DNA from: Pyropia yezoensis
Taxonomy: Eukaryota > Rhodophyta > Bangiophyceae > Bangiales > Bangiaceae
NCBI GenBank assembly: GCA_009829735.1
Contig: CM020618.1
Coordinates: 18,957,346 to 19,021,345, forward strand
Length of the DNA stretch: 64,000 nt
Reading direction: 5' to 3'
The position numbers were made by a program, and so were the translations under genes. This document shows, piece after piece, positions 1 through 11,768 of the stretch (within the stretch, counting starts at the first letter, position 1; each line of letters begins with the position of its first letter). Under the pieces are notes generated by a model. It saw only the letters and a list, made by a program, of their open reading frames with translations, was not told where the DNA came from and ran no database searches.

Positions 1-2074
1 TGGGCTTCCACCTAGGGCTGCTACTTTTCGTTCTGCTCCATTACAATACGTACTGGTCACACCCCTGCCACTCCTCTGACGAGGCAATCGCGCTTGCGTG
101 AGTGCAGGCATTCCCTTGACGGGAAGCGGGATGGCGCGGGTGGCGGCCGCCCTCGAGTGGCCAATCACACTGAAGAAAGAGGAGAGGTCGGCCGTCGCCT
201 CCCCGCCCCCCGGGCGCTGTGCTCGGCGGCCAGCCGTCGCCGCCGCGGCCCGCGGCGGCGCCACTTGCCGCGCGCCGCCGCCGCGGGCAGAGCCAACCAG
301 GTGCTGCACCCCGACTCCCACTTTGGGCCACCCCGCTCTGCACCACCGGCAACGTCTCGCTCCGTTCCTGGGAAGGGGGGGGAGAAGCTCCCCGCGGGGC
401 CCCGTGGCGAGCTCTCCCACCGCCACCATCGACAGCTGACGAGCTCTTTTCGCCCCCGTCCCCCTCCTTTTCTCTTTTTTTTTTTTTTTTTTGACGGGCG
501 TGGCCAGAGGCGGGCGCAAGGCCGACGGCGGCTCGCAGGCGCGCAGTCACCGGGTGTGGAGGCGGGTGGTGGTGCCGGTGCTGCCCAACCACCCCCGACC
601 CGTTTCACCAACGTGCCCGCCTTCCCGCCCTCCGTGCAGCGTTTTCCCGTGCCCATCGCCCCCCCTCCGCCCCCCCACCCCAACCCCCCCCCCGGCGACG
701 ACCCGCACGGCGAGCGGTGCGTGGTCAGCCGCCGCTCTGGGGAGGTGGCCATCCGCTACCTCGTAGACAGAACGCGCCAAGAGGAGGGTCGGGGGGGCAG
801 GTGGGGGGAGGGGGGGAGGGAGCGGGTGGGACGAGGAGCGGCAGCGGCGGCCACACCCCTGCTGGGTCAATCCCGCCGTGTGTGGTCTTTTTTCTGGGGG
901 TGGGGGCGTTTTTTTTGCGTGGCGGGTGCGGTGGTGTGGCCGCGGCGTACACCCCCCCCCCCCACGCGCGGCGGGGGACGGGCGCCGCCGCGACGCGGGC
1001 GGTTCGTGGCAGCTGACCGGCGGGGGCGGGGCTGCAGCTCGGGAGGGGGGGGCGGGGGGGGGGACGGCGGCGGGCGTGGCGGAGGTGCGGGCCGGGGCGG
1101 TGCGTCTTGCCTCAAGAGGTGCCGGCGTTGGGGGGTGTGTCTGTCCCGCTGGTTGGTGCCGACACGAGGTGCGTGTGCTCACTGCGGGTTTTGGGGCCAC
1201 CACCCCCGCTTGCGGATTGCCGATTGCCGCCGCCGCCGCCGCCGCGGCCGCCGCCCCCCTGCCGCCCCACCCCCGCTCCCCCACCCTCCCGCTGCGGGTC
1301 GTGGCTGGGCGTGCGGGCTGCTGCAGCGGCGCAGGCAGCTGTCGCACCAGGGGGGTCGGGCTGCCAGCGGCACGGGCCGTTTCTTTTTTCTTTTTTTTTC
1401 CTTGCCTTTTTTTTCGGTGGGAGTGGGGAGGCGCGCGCTCGTGTGGGCGGCGCGTTGAGTGGAGAGAGAGGAGGGAACGAGCAGCTGTCGTCCCGTGCGC
1501 CCCCCCAGCCCCCTCAATCAGCCGCGGGCGTCTGCAGCGGCGGCGGCGTCTGCGGGCGGCGGGCGGCCGGCGGCAGCGGCCGGGGGTGGTGCGCGGACAA
1601 CACCGGTCGGGTCGTTGGTGGGGGGGCGTCGCTGGTGGTGGGGCGCCCGCCGGCGGCAGCCGTCGCCGCCAGAGGGCGGGGGGAACCACGCCCCGTGGGC
1701 GGTGCGAGCGTCTGTGGGTGTGGTGTCCAGCCGCCTTTCGAAGGGGGGGGGGGGGGGGGGCGGTTGGGTCTGGGGTTGGGTGGGGCGGGGAGGAGCGCGG
1801 GTGGACAGAGCCGCCACACCCACCCCCGCGGGGCCCCCACGCCAGCGGGGGGGTGGGGGGAGGGCCCGCCGCTGGTGTGTGGGTGGGGGGGACACACACA
1901 GACAGAGCGGCCGGGGGAGGGGGGGGGGGTGGTTGGTGGGGCCGCGTGCCTCCTTTCGAGGCGGCGCGCACGGCGGCGCGCCTGTCCAGCAAGGGCGCGC
2001 AGGCAGCCGCTGCCGCGGGGGGGGGGGGGGGGGGGCGGGCGGCCGGGGGGGCCGGGGGGGCCGGGCGGGCCGGG

Positions 2075-2108
<34 letters not shown>

Positions 2109-3054
2109 GGTGCGGCGGTGGCCTCCCGGCACACCCCCTCTGCGCGTGGCCGCCCCCGGGCGGGCATGGCGGATCTGGGAGCTGGGCCGCCGTCGCCGCC
2201 GCCGCCGTTGCCGCAGCCCGCTGTTGGCCGGGTGGGGAGCGAACGACGGGGTGGAGGCGGTGGTGGGGCGGTGGTGGGCGTGGCACCGGTGGCTAACGGG
2301 CTCGTTGGTGGTGGTGGCGGCGGTGGCGGTGGTGTCGGTGGTGGCGGTGGTGTCGGTGGTGGCGGTGGTGGCGGTGGCGGTGGGGGTGTAGGTGGGGGTG
2401 GGGGTGCTGGGCGGGGCGGCGGCGGCGGCGGCGGCGGCCGGGAGGGCGGCACCCGCAGCGGCGGCAGCAGCGGCGACAGCAGCCGCGGCGGCCGTCCTAT
2501 CGGCGGCGGCGGCGGCGGGGCGGGCGGGCGGGGCGGTGCGGGTGCCGCCACCGCCGCCGCTGCCGGCGCGGGCGGGGGGGGGGGGGGCGGCGGCGGCAGC
2601 GGCAGCAGCACCCGCAGCGCCGGCGGCGGCTGGGCAGCGGCAGCGGCGGGGGCGCCCCCCGCCTACGCCGCCCCCCCCGTCGACGACGACAGCGACGCGG
2701 CCGGCGGCGTCGACGACGGCCGGGTGGGGCGGCGCGGCGGGCCGCCAGACGGGCCGTACCAGCCCCCCGACCGGTCACCGTCGCCTGACGGGGCGCGGCA
2801 GCGGGCCCCCGCCCGCCGCCCCGTGGCGCGGCCCCGCGGTACGGCCGTTGCGCGTGGCGCCGCGGGCGCCACCGCCGCCACTGGTCGCCGCACCGCCAGT
2901 GTTGACGACGACGACGAAGACGACGAAGACGACGAGGGCGACGACGAGGAGGACCACGACGAGGAGGAGGAGGACGACGACGACGACAGCGAAAGCGCCG
3001 GGGGAGACTCGCCGCTCGTCGACGACGGGCGGCGGCACCTTGGCAGCAGCAGCA

Positions 3055-3104
<50 letters not shown>

Positions 3105-3400
3105 AGCCGCCGGCTGGACCAGCGCGGCGCGCTCGAGGCGGGGAGCGCGGCGGGCAGCGCCGCGGCGGCCGCCGCGGGGGCCAACGGGGGGCCGACGCCG
3201 GCGGCGACCGACCGCCGCCGCGGCATGAGTGACGCGTCCACCCCCGCCGGCGGCGGGGGTGGTGGCGGCGGTGGCGGGGGTGGGGGTGGCGGCGGCGGTG
3301 GCGGTGGCGGGCCGGGGGGCGCGACGGGCGGGGGTGGGGGTGGGGGTGGGGGGGGGGGGTGGGGGGGGGGGGGGCGGGGGAGAATGGGCGGCCGGCGCAG
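1..3400. other. G/C-rich low-complexity DNA with possible disordered coding
   Basis: Very long G runs (for example about 2078-2107), (GGC)n tracts and C-rich stretches dominate, so overlapping long open frames occur on both strands and most are composition artefacts. One plus-strand frame stands out at about 2660-3120: it reads a dense Asp/Glu run (about 2905-2996) followed by Ser and a long poly-Gly tract, bounded by ordinary mixed residues. GAC/GAA/GAG triplets in one phase suggest a real disordered acidic protein segment, perhaps a 5' exon of the dehydrogenase downstream, but no splice link could be shown. The first 1.4 kb contains T and C homopolymers and no recognisable gene. Confidence 0.35.
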
Positions 3401-5318
3401 TTCCTCCGGGAGTACGAGCCGGATCTCAAGACGGCGATGGTACGTTTTGTCTTTTTATTTGGGGGGGGGGGGGGGGCGGCGATGCGCGTGTGCGTGTTTC
3501 TGCACGTGCGCGTGCGGGGGGTGGGGGGGGGGGGGGTGGGAGGGGGTGGGGTGTTGGCTTTTGAGGGCGGGGCTGGTGGGGGCAGCGGCGCGGTGGCGGC
3601 AGTAGCGGCGGCGGCGGCAGCGGCGAGGTGCGCGTGCGGCGCGCAGCTGTGGGACGGTGCTGGTGGGCCGAGGCGCGCCGCCGCTGCCGCCGCCGCCGCC
3701 GCCGTCGACGCCGCCGTCGGGGGTTTCCCGCCCTGCCGGTGCGCGCGGCGCCACGCGAGGGGAGCCTGGGGGGGGGGGGGGGTGGGGGGGCGGGGGTGGG
3801 GGACGGTCGGTGCCGCCGCTGCGGCGGCCGCTGGCAAGGGGGGTGGGGGGGGGGGGTCGCCCGGCTGCCGCCGGGTGTCGCCTCTCCCTTCCGCCCCTCC
3901 CTCTGTCGTGCCCACCTTGCGCGGCAGGCGGGCGGGTGTCGGGCCGCGCGGGCTGTGGGTGATGGGTGGCGGGGGGGGGGGGGGGGTGGGGGGGGGGCGG
4001 CGGGTTGCCCCCCCCCCCCCCTTTCATCCCTCCCGCGTCCTTTTCCCCCCCACGGTGAGCGCGCGGTTTGCGTTTGAGGTGCGACTGCTGTGGCAGCAAC
4101 TGACGCGGGGTGAAACTTGCGTTTGGTGGGCGCCCGTTTTGTGTGCCTTGGTGTGGCTTGCTCCCCGCTTTCCTCCCCTGCCATTGATGCTGTGCGGTGC
4201 GGTGGTTGTTGGTGCATGGTGGGTGTGCACCTTGTTGTTGTTTTTTTTGGTGTGGTTTTTTTTTTTTTTTTTGGTGGTGGGTAGGTCACGGGCGCGTCTG
4301 GGGTGCTGGGCATGGCGGTGACGCGGATGCTGCTGTCGGAAAACTTCCGGGTGGTCATCCACGACAGCAGCGTGGACGCGCTCAACGAGTTTGTCGCCGA
4401 GCTGGGCCCCGCCGCCAAGCGGGACGTGTGCTACCCCATCTGCTTTGACCCGTCCAACTCAGAGGCCGTCACCGCCGCCGTCGCGCGCATTGACGCGGAC
4501 GCGTGGCCGGTGTACGTGCTCATCAACAACAGCGGCATCCTGTCCAACACGCTGGTGGAGGAGACGAGCATTGACGAGTGGCGCAACGTGTTTGCCCAAA
4601 ACGTGGACTCGGCCTTCCTCCTCTCCCGCGCGCTGCTGCCGGCGATGCGGAAGCGCAAGTGGGGCCGCATCGTCAACACGTGCTCCCTGGCCGGCAAGAC
4701 GGGGGGGGTGACGACGGGGGTGGCCTACTCCACCACCAAGGGCGCCCTCCAGACGCTGACGTTTGCGCTCGCGCGGGAGAGCGCCAAGGACGGGATTACG
4801 GTGAATGGGATTGCGCCCGCCTACATCCGCACCCCGACGGTGGAGACCTACCCGGAAGACGTGGTGGATATGCTCCTCCGCTACATCCCCGTGTCGCGGT
4901 TTTGTGAGCCAGAGGAGTTTGCGCACGTGGTGCGCTTCCTCATCAGCCCCATGAGCGGGTTCATCACGGGGGAAATTATCGGTACGTTTTGGGGAGGGGT
5001 GGGTGGGGGGGGGGGGGAAGGGGGGGGGGGTACCTGTGCGGGTGCCGGACGTGGGGGGTGGTCGGGGTTGTGTGGGCGTCGGAGAAAGTGGTGGCGACTG
5101 GGGCGGCGGCGGCGGCGACGAGAAGCGCGTCGAGGGAGCTGAGTGCCTTGGTGGAGCCGCCTGCTGACCCAGCCACCCTCATCACCGGTATACAAGCCCC
5201 GGATGGTTGTGGGGACTGATGACCTCCTGGTGCCGCCCGGCACGTTGGCTGCTGCAATTCCCCCCCCCCCCCCCGTTCTCCCCACCCAGACCAAAACGGT
5301 GGTCTCCACATGAGCTAG
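3401..5318 (+). CDS. Short-chain dehydrogenase/reductase (SDR), three exons
   Basis: An NAD(P)-dependent oxidoreductase of the classical SDR (FabG-like) family; the substrate cannot be told. Exons are 3401-3439, 4285-4981 and 5290-5318. Introns 3440-4284 and 4982-5289 both begin GTACGTTTTG and end in AG after T- or C-rich tracts. Splicing keeps phase and builds the cofactor motif TGASGVLG across the first junction, then INNSG, the catalytic Ser in NTCSLAG, the YSTTK Tyr/Lys pair, the family C-terminus IIDQNGGLHMS and a TAG stop at 5316-5318. The 5' end is open: the first exon follows a possible acceptor (GGCGCAG at 3394-3400) and has no good in-frame ATG before the final codon of exon 1, so one or more upstream exons are expected in the G-rich DNA. 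Family assignment is firm and the exon structure well supported; the start is unknown. Confidence 0.85.
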
Positions 5319-5553
5319 GCCGCCCTTTCTTTTTTTTCTTTGGACCACTGGCTGGCGGTATAGATGGGCCTACGTCCCTCCCCCTTTTTTTCCTTTTTTT
5401 TTTTTTTTTCTTCCTCAGCGGGGTCTCCTCTCCCCCCCCACCCAGCCGCCGCCCTCTCGACCCCTGGCCTCTCCTCTGCTCCTCTCTACCCCGCCCATGC
5501 CCCTTCCTCCGCCTTGCCCACCCCCCCTTTGCCTCCGTGTCTGGTGCCGTCAA

Positions 5554-6330
5554 CGCGGCGCCCCCCACCGGCCAGTGGGGCGTTGGGGCGGCAGTGCAGT
5601 ATGCATGTACGTACACCCCACGTCACATCCCAGCACGCCCCTCGACGGCGCGGCGGGTGCCTCCCCACACTTGGGCGGGGCGGCGCTGGTGGTGCCGCGC
5701 CCCGCCGAGCTGGCAGCAGCCAGCGACTCGCACGAACCGCAGGAGCGCTCGTCAAAAGACACACGTGCGACAATATCCGCTGGCGGCAGCTTTCCCGGCC
5801 GGGCGCCCGCGTGCGTCAGTACCGTTCCTTGAAACGACACGACCGGGGTGGTAACGTTGACACCAGACCCGCGGCGGCCGCGGGTCCACGTGAAAAGGCG
5901 CACCATCGCATGGTTGTCGTCACGCATCCACCCAAACTCAATGAGCACGACCTTGCCCTCAGTGGGGCAATGCGCCGCCCACCGTTCACCGCAATGCCGA
6001 CCAAGAAGCCATTGATGTGACGACTGACGAGTCGTAGATCCGCCACCACCGGCCCGCCTACAACAGAAGTGGGGAGGGTGGCGGCACCCGGGGGATTCCC
6101 CCCAGCACAGGAGCCGCTCCTGCTGCCACCCGCTGCTGCCGACCAGTCAACCCGCGGGGGGTCGCCGCCGTTGCAGCAGTCAGCCACCCGTCGGATGGTG
6201 TGGAGGTGGGCCGCGGCCAGGGCGGCAGGGCACCGCAGCACCTCGGCATCGGCGGCGCCCATGTCCTTGAGGAAGAGCCACCGGCAGACGGCTGCGTCGG
6301 CTAGGAAGGGGGCGGCCATGCTGCGATGGC
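5554..6330 (-). pseudogene. Remnant or frameshifted gene with a BAH-like region
   Basis: Two minus-strand frames join near 5960-5970 to give a continuous protein-like stretch. One frame reads a helical part (VCRWLFLKDMGAADAEVLRC) to about RRIAP. The other continues as EGKVVLIEFGWMRDDNHAM and MVRLFTWTR, then a tail with GTVLTHAGARPGKLPPADIV. The order of a VxIExxW strand, a VRLxxWxR strand and a late LxxxxxxxxPxxxI strand resembles the bromo-adjacent homology (BAH) fold of chromatin readers. This is resemblance by eye, not a search result. One extra C in a CCCC run would restore the frame, so this may be a sequencing error or decay. An upstream exon may lie at 7597-7817. Termini are not fixed. 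Confidence 0.35.
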
Positions 6331-6861
6331 CACGGTTGCCTCGGCGCGGCACAGCAGTCGGCGCGCGACGTGGTAGGAGCGGTGGGGGAGGGGCGGGTAA
6401 GGGTGGGGGGGAAGCCACCTGTGCAGCATCGGCGGGGTGTGCAGTGCCCGCTTGCCAGCGACCTGCGCTTCCTCTCTCCGCGAATCCCTCTTCCCCCCCA
6501 CCTCGCACCCCCACGTCTCGCCAGCCAGGGAGTGCGGCGGCAGTCCGCAACAGGACCGACCCGACCCGGTGGCCACCCCGCCCCAGGACACGCCCACAGG
6601 CGGCGGCGCGCGCGCGGGAGGTGGCGGCGCCGCCAGTTGCCCACCACGCCCACGCGGGTTGGCCGCGCGGCCGCGGCGTGGGCTGTCACCACCTGGGCAA
6701 GCGCCGCTCGTCCGCCACCACCCTTGCACTCCCCCCCAGACCTCCGCGCGGCGGCTGGCGTGTCGCGGTCACAAGATCCTAATGCCCGGCGGGTGAGGAC
6801 GAGGCTGACGGCGGCGGGACCCGCCGCGTGGGCGGGCGGGCGGGCGGGCGGGAGGGGGGGC

Positions 6862-6893
<32 letters not shown>

Positions 6894-7596
6894 GTAGGTG
6901 CGCAAGAGGAAGGCGGCGGGAATAGGGGGGGCGGGGAGAGGGGGCGGCCAGGGGGCTAGGCGGGGGGCCCCTCGTGCCCGGTGGGGGTTTGCGTGTGGCC
7001 GGCGACCGCCACCACGCTGGACAGGGCTGTCTAGGTGGGGGCGGCCGCCTCCCGCCGGGTGGCTCTTGCCGCACCCGGCCGCCCAGCCGCCAGGTCGTTC
7101 GTCGGGGTGTGGGCGGCGGCGCTGGCACACGCGCCGCGATTTCTCGCCCCTGCCCGCCCATCGGTTGCCTGCCCCACCCCATCATGGGGTGGACAGCGGG
7201 ATGACCCCCTCGCTGGTCCTTGCCCCTCATCACTGGTCGCGTCACCTGCCATCATCCTCCCTTCATTCCCCCCACGCGGCTTGCCCCCCAGCTCCCTCCC
7301 ATCGTTGCTTTTTCCGTCGGGACCTGCGGGTTCCCAAGCAGCCTCAGGGACCGCCCGTTCTGGGGCTGGCAGCGACGGGCGTGGCCGCGTCGCCGACCTG
7401 TGTCGCCGCCGCCGCGCCGATGGCGGCCGCCGCGGGAGGCGGTGGCGGGCCCTCCGCGCCGATGCCCGGCGGCGGCAGCGGTGGCGCAACCTGCGACGCG
7501 GTGCCGGTGCCCCGCGGCCGGGGTGGGCGCCGTGCCCGACACGGTGGACGCCGGCGTCGTCGCTCCGGCGGCTTCCCCGTCCCTTGCGTTGACAAC

Positions 7597-7817
7597 CTGG
7601 GCGCCTCTACCAGGGAGGTCATCTGGTCGGCGGGGTAGAGCCGCTCGACAACGCTAGGGGGGTGCCCACCGTCGCCGGTGGCCGCGCCGTTGCTGGCACC
7701 GGCGTTGACGGGCGACGTGGCCGTGCCGCCGGCCGATGCAGCCACCGCCCCGCCAGTTGCGTCGTGCATGAGGGGTAGTGGCGGCCCTGCCGAGGCGCTG
7801 GCCAGCGGCGGCGGCAT
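7597..7817 (-). CDS. Possible upstream exon of the BAH-like gene
   Basis: The minus frame from an ATG at 7817 reads an Ala/Pro-rich segment ending in an ordinary-looking stretch (VVERLYPADQMTSLVEAP) and reaches a plausible donor, CAG|GTTGTC, at 7597/7596. Beyond it the frame becomes Arg/Pro-rich. The CCAAT-box array lies just upstream on the same strand. It could be the first exon of the gene read at 5554-6330, but no spliced product is proven. Confidence 0.25.
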
Positions 7818-8000
7818 CGGGAGCGCTACAATTGACGCAATGCCAGCGCCGGACCGGGTAGGGCCGACGAGGCCGGCGACCGCGTTGTGCCTGCGGCGGT
7901 TCCTCCCCCTCCCCGTCGACAATACGATGGGCGGCACCCCCCTCCCAGCACCCCCCCGCCGCCCCCCTCCCCCCCCCTCCTCTGCCCAGCAGCCCCCCTG

Positions 8001-8220
8001 CCATTGGCTGGAGCCGGCACCCCCCTCCCAGCACCCCCCCCGCCCCCTCTCCTTCCCTGCAGCCCCGCCATTGGCTGGAGCCGGCACCCCCCTCCCAGCA
8101 CTTCCCCGGACCCTCTCCTTCCATGCAGCCCCGCCATTGGCTGGAGCCGGCACCGCCCCTCCCACCACCCCCCCACCCCTCCCCCTTCCCAGCCGCCCGG
8201 CCATTGGCTGGAGCCGGCAC
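8001..8220. repeat. Four-copy about 67-bp tandem array with CCAAT boxes
   Basis: CCATTGGCTGGAGCCGGCAC recurs at 8001, 8068, 8134 and 8201, separated by C-rich spacers containing CTCCCAGCAC. On the minus strand each copy carries the CCAAT pentamer (CAGCCAATGG). Placement just upstream of the possible minus-strand exon at 7597-7817 suggests a promoter element array; that function is inferred. Confidence 0.6.
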
Positions 8221-8764
8221 CCCCCTCCCAGCACCCCCCCGGCCCCCCCCCCCTCCTTCCCAGCAGCCCCCCCCCCCCCGCCCCCTCCCGTACCACCCAG
8301 CGCACCGCTCAATAGAAGGAAAAAATGAGCCGCAAGGACAAAACAATGAAGCAAGAGAACTTGCAAGACCAGCTACGCCCGCCAGCCCCCCTCGCAAAGA
8401 ACTCACAACCCGACCCGACCCGATGCTATTGGCCCTTACACACTCTCCTCATGTGCGATGGCAAGCCCATACGGACTGCTCTGCGCGCCTGAAAATCACA
8501 CCCCCCTTTGTCCGACGACGCATGCACAGAAAGTGGGAAAGGGGGGTGAAGGCGAGCTGGTGTGGGGCGGCAAAGGGAGAATGCCTGTTCCTGATCCGAC
8601 GCGCCGCGCCGCGCCTCGCCACCACCGCCACCTCCAACGACTGCCACGGGCGAGAACGGTGCCGCCGACGGCGGCGGCACGCCCAGTACTGCCGCCGTCC
8701 CGGGGCACGTCAACAACCTCGGCGTCGGCCGTGGCTTTGCGCACCTGCACCCAATCTCCCACAT

Positions 8765-8880
8765 CTATTGTCATACAGACATGCTGTCCGACACCGCTTC
8801 AACGTGCATTGTCATACAGACATGTGCATTGTCATACTGACATGGCGCCATACAGACGTGTGTATTGTCATACAGACATG
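8765..8880. repeat. Short array of ATTGTCATACAGACATG repeats
   Basis: Near-identical copies of about 17 bp start at about 8766, 8808, 8829 (CATACTGAC variant) and 8864, with irregular spacing. The array lies directly outside the left target-site duplication of the hAT element. Function unknown. Confidence 0.6.
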
Positions 8881-8906
8881 GCGCCCCCCGACAATGCAAT
8901 GGTGCA

Positions 8907-8914
8907 GTCTGCAC
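8907..8914. repeat. Left 8-bp target-site duplication (GTCTGCAC)
   Basis: GTCTGCAC directly precedes the left terminal inverted repeat and is repeated exactly at 17081-17088 after the right one. Eight base pairs is the duplication length of hAT transposons. Confidence 0.95.
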
Positions 8915-8930
8915 CAGGGGTTGTCAAGCG
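8915..8930 (+). repeat. Left terminal inverted repeat of the hAT element
   Basis: CAGGGGTTGTCAAGCG, identical over 16 bp to the complement of the right end; the CAG start is typical of hAT ends. Confidence 0.95.
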
Positions 8931-8939
8931 ACCATAATT

Positions 8940-9130
8940 TCAGCAAGCGTAGGTCGGATTGGTGATCAAATCAACAAGTGACCGCGTACATGCCAGTCCG
9001 AGCCGGGACCCAAGCGTACTTTTTCAGGACGAGTCATCGAGCGTACATTTCAGATTATTTTTTTATTTATTGAACGAGTCGAGCGTAAAAGCGAAACGCT
9101 GGACGCAAGCGTACTTTTTAGCGTAGATCA
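8940..9130. repeat. Left subterminal AAGCGTA motif cluster
   Basis: AAGCGTA or GAGCGTA-type heptamers occur at about 8945, 9012, 9040, 9080 and 9108, with relatives near 9120. The same motif clusters at the opposite end. These are probable transposase-binding sites by analogy with other hAT elements. Confidence 0.65.
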
Positions 9131-9181
9131 CTTCACTTACGCCTCCTTCAACGTCGACATCAACATCAAACACGTAACGTG

Positions 9182-11768
9182 CTACCCCCCATCCTCGTCC
9201 GACGACAAGTTGTCCCCGTCCCCATTGACTTGCGGACAGCCACCCAGAGGTGTCATCTTCCGCAACTTGGCCGCCTGCTCGGCGCTCAAGACTGGAACGT
9301 CTTTGAGCACCTTGGGCAAAAGGTCCACGTTCTCCCTGATAAGAGAGTGCATCTCCAGGTGCTGCGGCAGCAGCGTCGACCGGTTCTTACTCATGACGTT
9401 CCCCGCCAGTGAGAAGTCCCTCTCCGCCGCCGCCGAGGAACCAACAGCGCCAAGGAGGGAGCACGCGACCACCGCCAGGTCCGGAAACTTGTGCTTACTC
9501 CGCATCCAGAACTCTAACGCGTCCCCCTTCTTCAGGAAGTCCGGCAGATGCAGGACTGACTCCAGTTGCGCCTTGGCGAGCTCCGACCTTGAGGGCGACC
9601 CTTGCGCTGCACTCCCACCATACGACCCCTCCTCGTCGCTCGAATCTACCAAACAGCTTCTCGCCCGCTTCCATGCTTTCCCAGCAGTAGCTGCAGCTCG
9701 CCCGGGAGCGGCAGGTACGGGGGGGGGCGGTCGGTGAGAGGTTAGAATACTTGTCGCAGACGTTCTTCACCAGCTCCAAGGCGTGAGGCAAAGGGTCGGT
9801 CTCGCCCAAGAGACGCGCTGTGCTCTGCAGCAACCGCGGTCCGCCGGGCGACAGCACACTCGACGCGAGGACAGGGTTGCTCCTCAACACGTTGCGGCTT
9901 TCATCGCTCTTGTTAAAAAACCGGAGTTCCAACTGCTCCCGCAGAACCAGCACCGCGGTGGAAGCGTCTTGACACAGGGAATCCACGACGGGATGGTTGC
10001 CCACATGAAGGTATTCGGCTGGGTACAAGTTGTTGTCCACGACCAGCACGGCATCGGAAGGATGGTCTTCAATGTACTGCTTCATGGCACATTCCCCCTC
10101 AGCCAATAACTGGCCGGGGAGGCAAGGTACCAAAATTTGGTCCGAATTCACCGCTCGCCGGAGAGACGCCAGTAGGGAGAGCAAGGAAGAGACGGGAAGA
10201 GTGGCGCTCTCGGTCCTCGTGGTGACCTCATAACAGCAACGCAGTATGCCCATTACTTGTCGCATGCGGTCCCACTCATCCATGGACAGCCGTCGCCTGC
10301 GGACACCGGCACCTACGTCACGACACGAGAAGAACGCCATCAGACGGGAAAAGCAGGTGTACAGTCGCGCCATTGCGTTGTATGTAGAACTCCACCGCGT
10401 GGGAACGTCTGTTACCAGAGTCCTGCACTTGCCTGCATGGGGTACCACGAGGTCCTTGTAGATGGCGACGCTGACCTCTGAGTGGTTGAAATGACCAAAC
10501 AGCTTTCGAAGCTTCGCCAGCAGGGTCCTGGCCCCCGGGTTCTGGCTGCGCTGCTGCTGCATCCCGCCGGCTGTGCTAGCTTGCTGCACGCCGCGCAGAG
10601 GACGCGCCTCAGATGGCCCCCCCACAGCGTACTTGACGGCGTTGTGGAGCGAGTGAGAAAAGCAGGGAAGCCAGGGAGCGGCCAGCTGCCGCATCGCCTT
10701 CCGCACGTTGGCTCCGGAGTCCGTCGTGGTTGAGCAGATGTCTGTCTCGGCCAACCCAAAGTAGGCCAGACGCCCAAGCAGCCACGCCTTGATGGTGGCG
10801 TTGTCATGACGTCCCACAAAGAGGGAAACGCCCAGACGCACCACCTCCATCTTGATGTCCTCAGGGTCCACAAAGCGTACCACCACCGAGCCAAAGGACG
10901 TATTCGTGTGCTCCTCTGTCCACAGGTCCGTGACGACATGAGCAAATGGCAGCCTTCCAAACAGCTTCTTGACACGCGACAAACGGTTGCGTACCTCGCT
11001 AAGCAGGCAGTCATACAGCTCGGCAAGGTGATGCACGACCGTGTTGGGAGCCGGGGGAGTGTAGGAGGCCAGGTCGTTAAAGAAGCCCCGCACGTGCCTG
11101 TGAGAAGCAAAGCTGTGCGGCGAGAGCGTCATCACCTGCATGAGCACAAAACCGACGTGGTGCGACCGGCGGTCTGTCTTGGGCGTCAAAAAGCGGTTGA
11201 TAGACGGGGCCTCCACCAGCCCCCGCGCAGACGACGAACCACCCGTCACATTCTTGGACACGTACAGAGCTGCTCTGCTGTGCACCAACTGCGTCATGGT
11301 CGGCATGTCTCGGCTCCCCAGCTGGCGGAGGTGCTTGATAGCGTTGGACACGTTGCCACCTGACAACATCAGCTTCGTGTCCTTCTTGCCAAGTCGGAGG
11401 CACAAAAGGCACAAAGCCACCACGTCCTTCTCTTTGCCGCTTCCCCGTTGGCTGGTATCCGCCTGGTACAGCTTGAGGAAGCCCCAAGCAGCCGACTTTG
11501 CCTTCCATGGCATTGCGGTCTTGTCCAGAAGTACGTGTTGAACCTTCTTATGCTCAACGGTCTCGGGCGCAGTTGCGACAGGCCCGCACAATGACAGGAT
11601 GGTGTCCACCTCCTCCGTGGGCGCGCCACTCGCACTCTCGGTCTCCCCCATGCGCCTCTTGGTCAGGAGTCCGTTGCCCGCCTTGCCATTAGCTACGGCC
11701 TCCCCGCTGGTGCCACCCCCTGAGTCCGCCTGCTGTGACGACAGGATGGGGCCCTCTTCCGTATCCAT
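9182..11768 (-). pseudogene. hAT transposase with one frameshift
   Basis: The enzyme would cut and paste this element. From the ATG at 11768 (MDTEEGPIL) the order is: a BED-finger-like region with CLLC and NAIKHLRQ; the RNase H-like core with the first Asp in VVTDLWTEEH and the second in TTTDSGANVRKAM; the CxxH-type block PCFSHSLHNAVKY; an insertion domain; and the C-terminal hAT dimerisation block (AAAERDFSLAGNVMSKNR...LIREN) at 9200-9480. The dimerisation block is in a different frame. The shift maps to a nine-C run (nine G on the plus strand) at about 9719-9727; one base fewer would make the frame continuous. This is either a sequencing error or inactivation. Length would be about 860 residues, normal for the family. 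The same frame stays open upstream to 12344 but looks non-coding there. Confidence 0.9.

Noticed and set aside
547..3605. Very long Gly-, Pro- and Ala-rich open frames on both strands at the left edge
   Set aside because: They overlap on opposite strands and follow G/C homopolymers and (GGC)n; only the acidic run at 2905-2996 gives any sign of real coding.
8765..8880. Possible CRISPR-like array
   Set aside because: Repeats are short and irregularly spaced without constant-length spacers, and the genome is eukaryotic.
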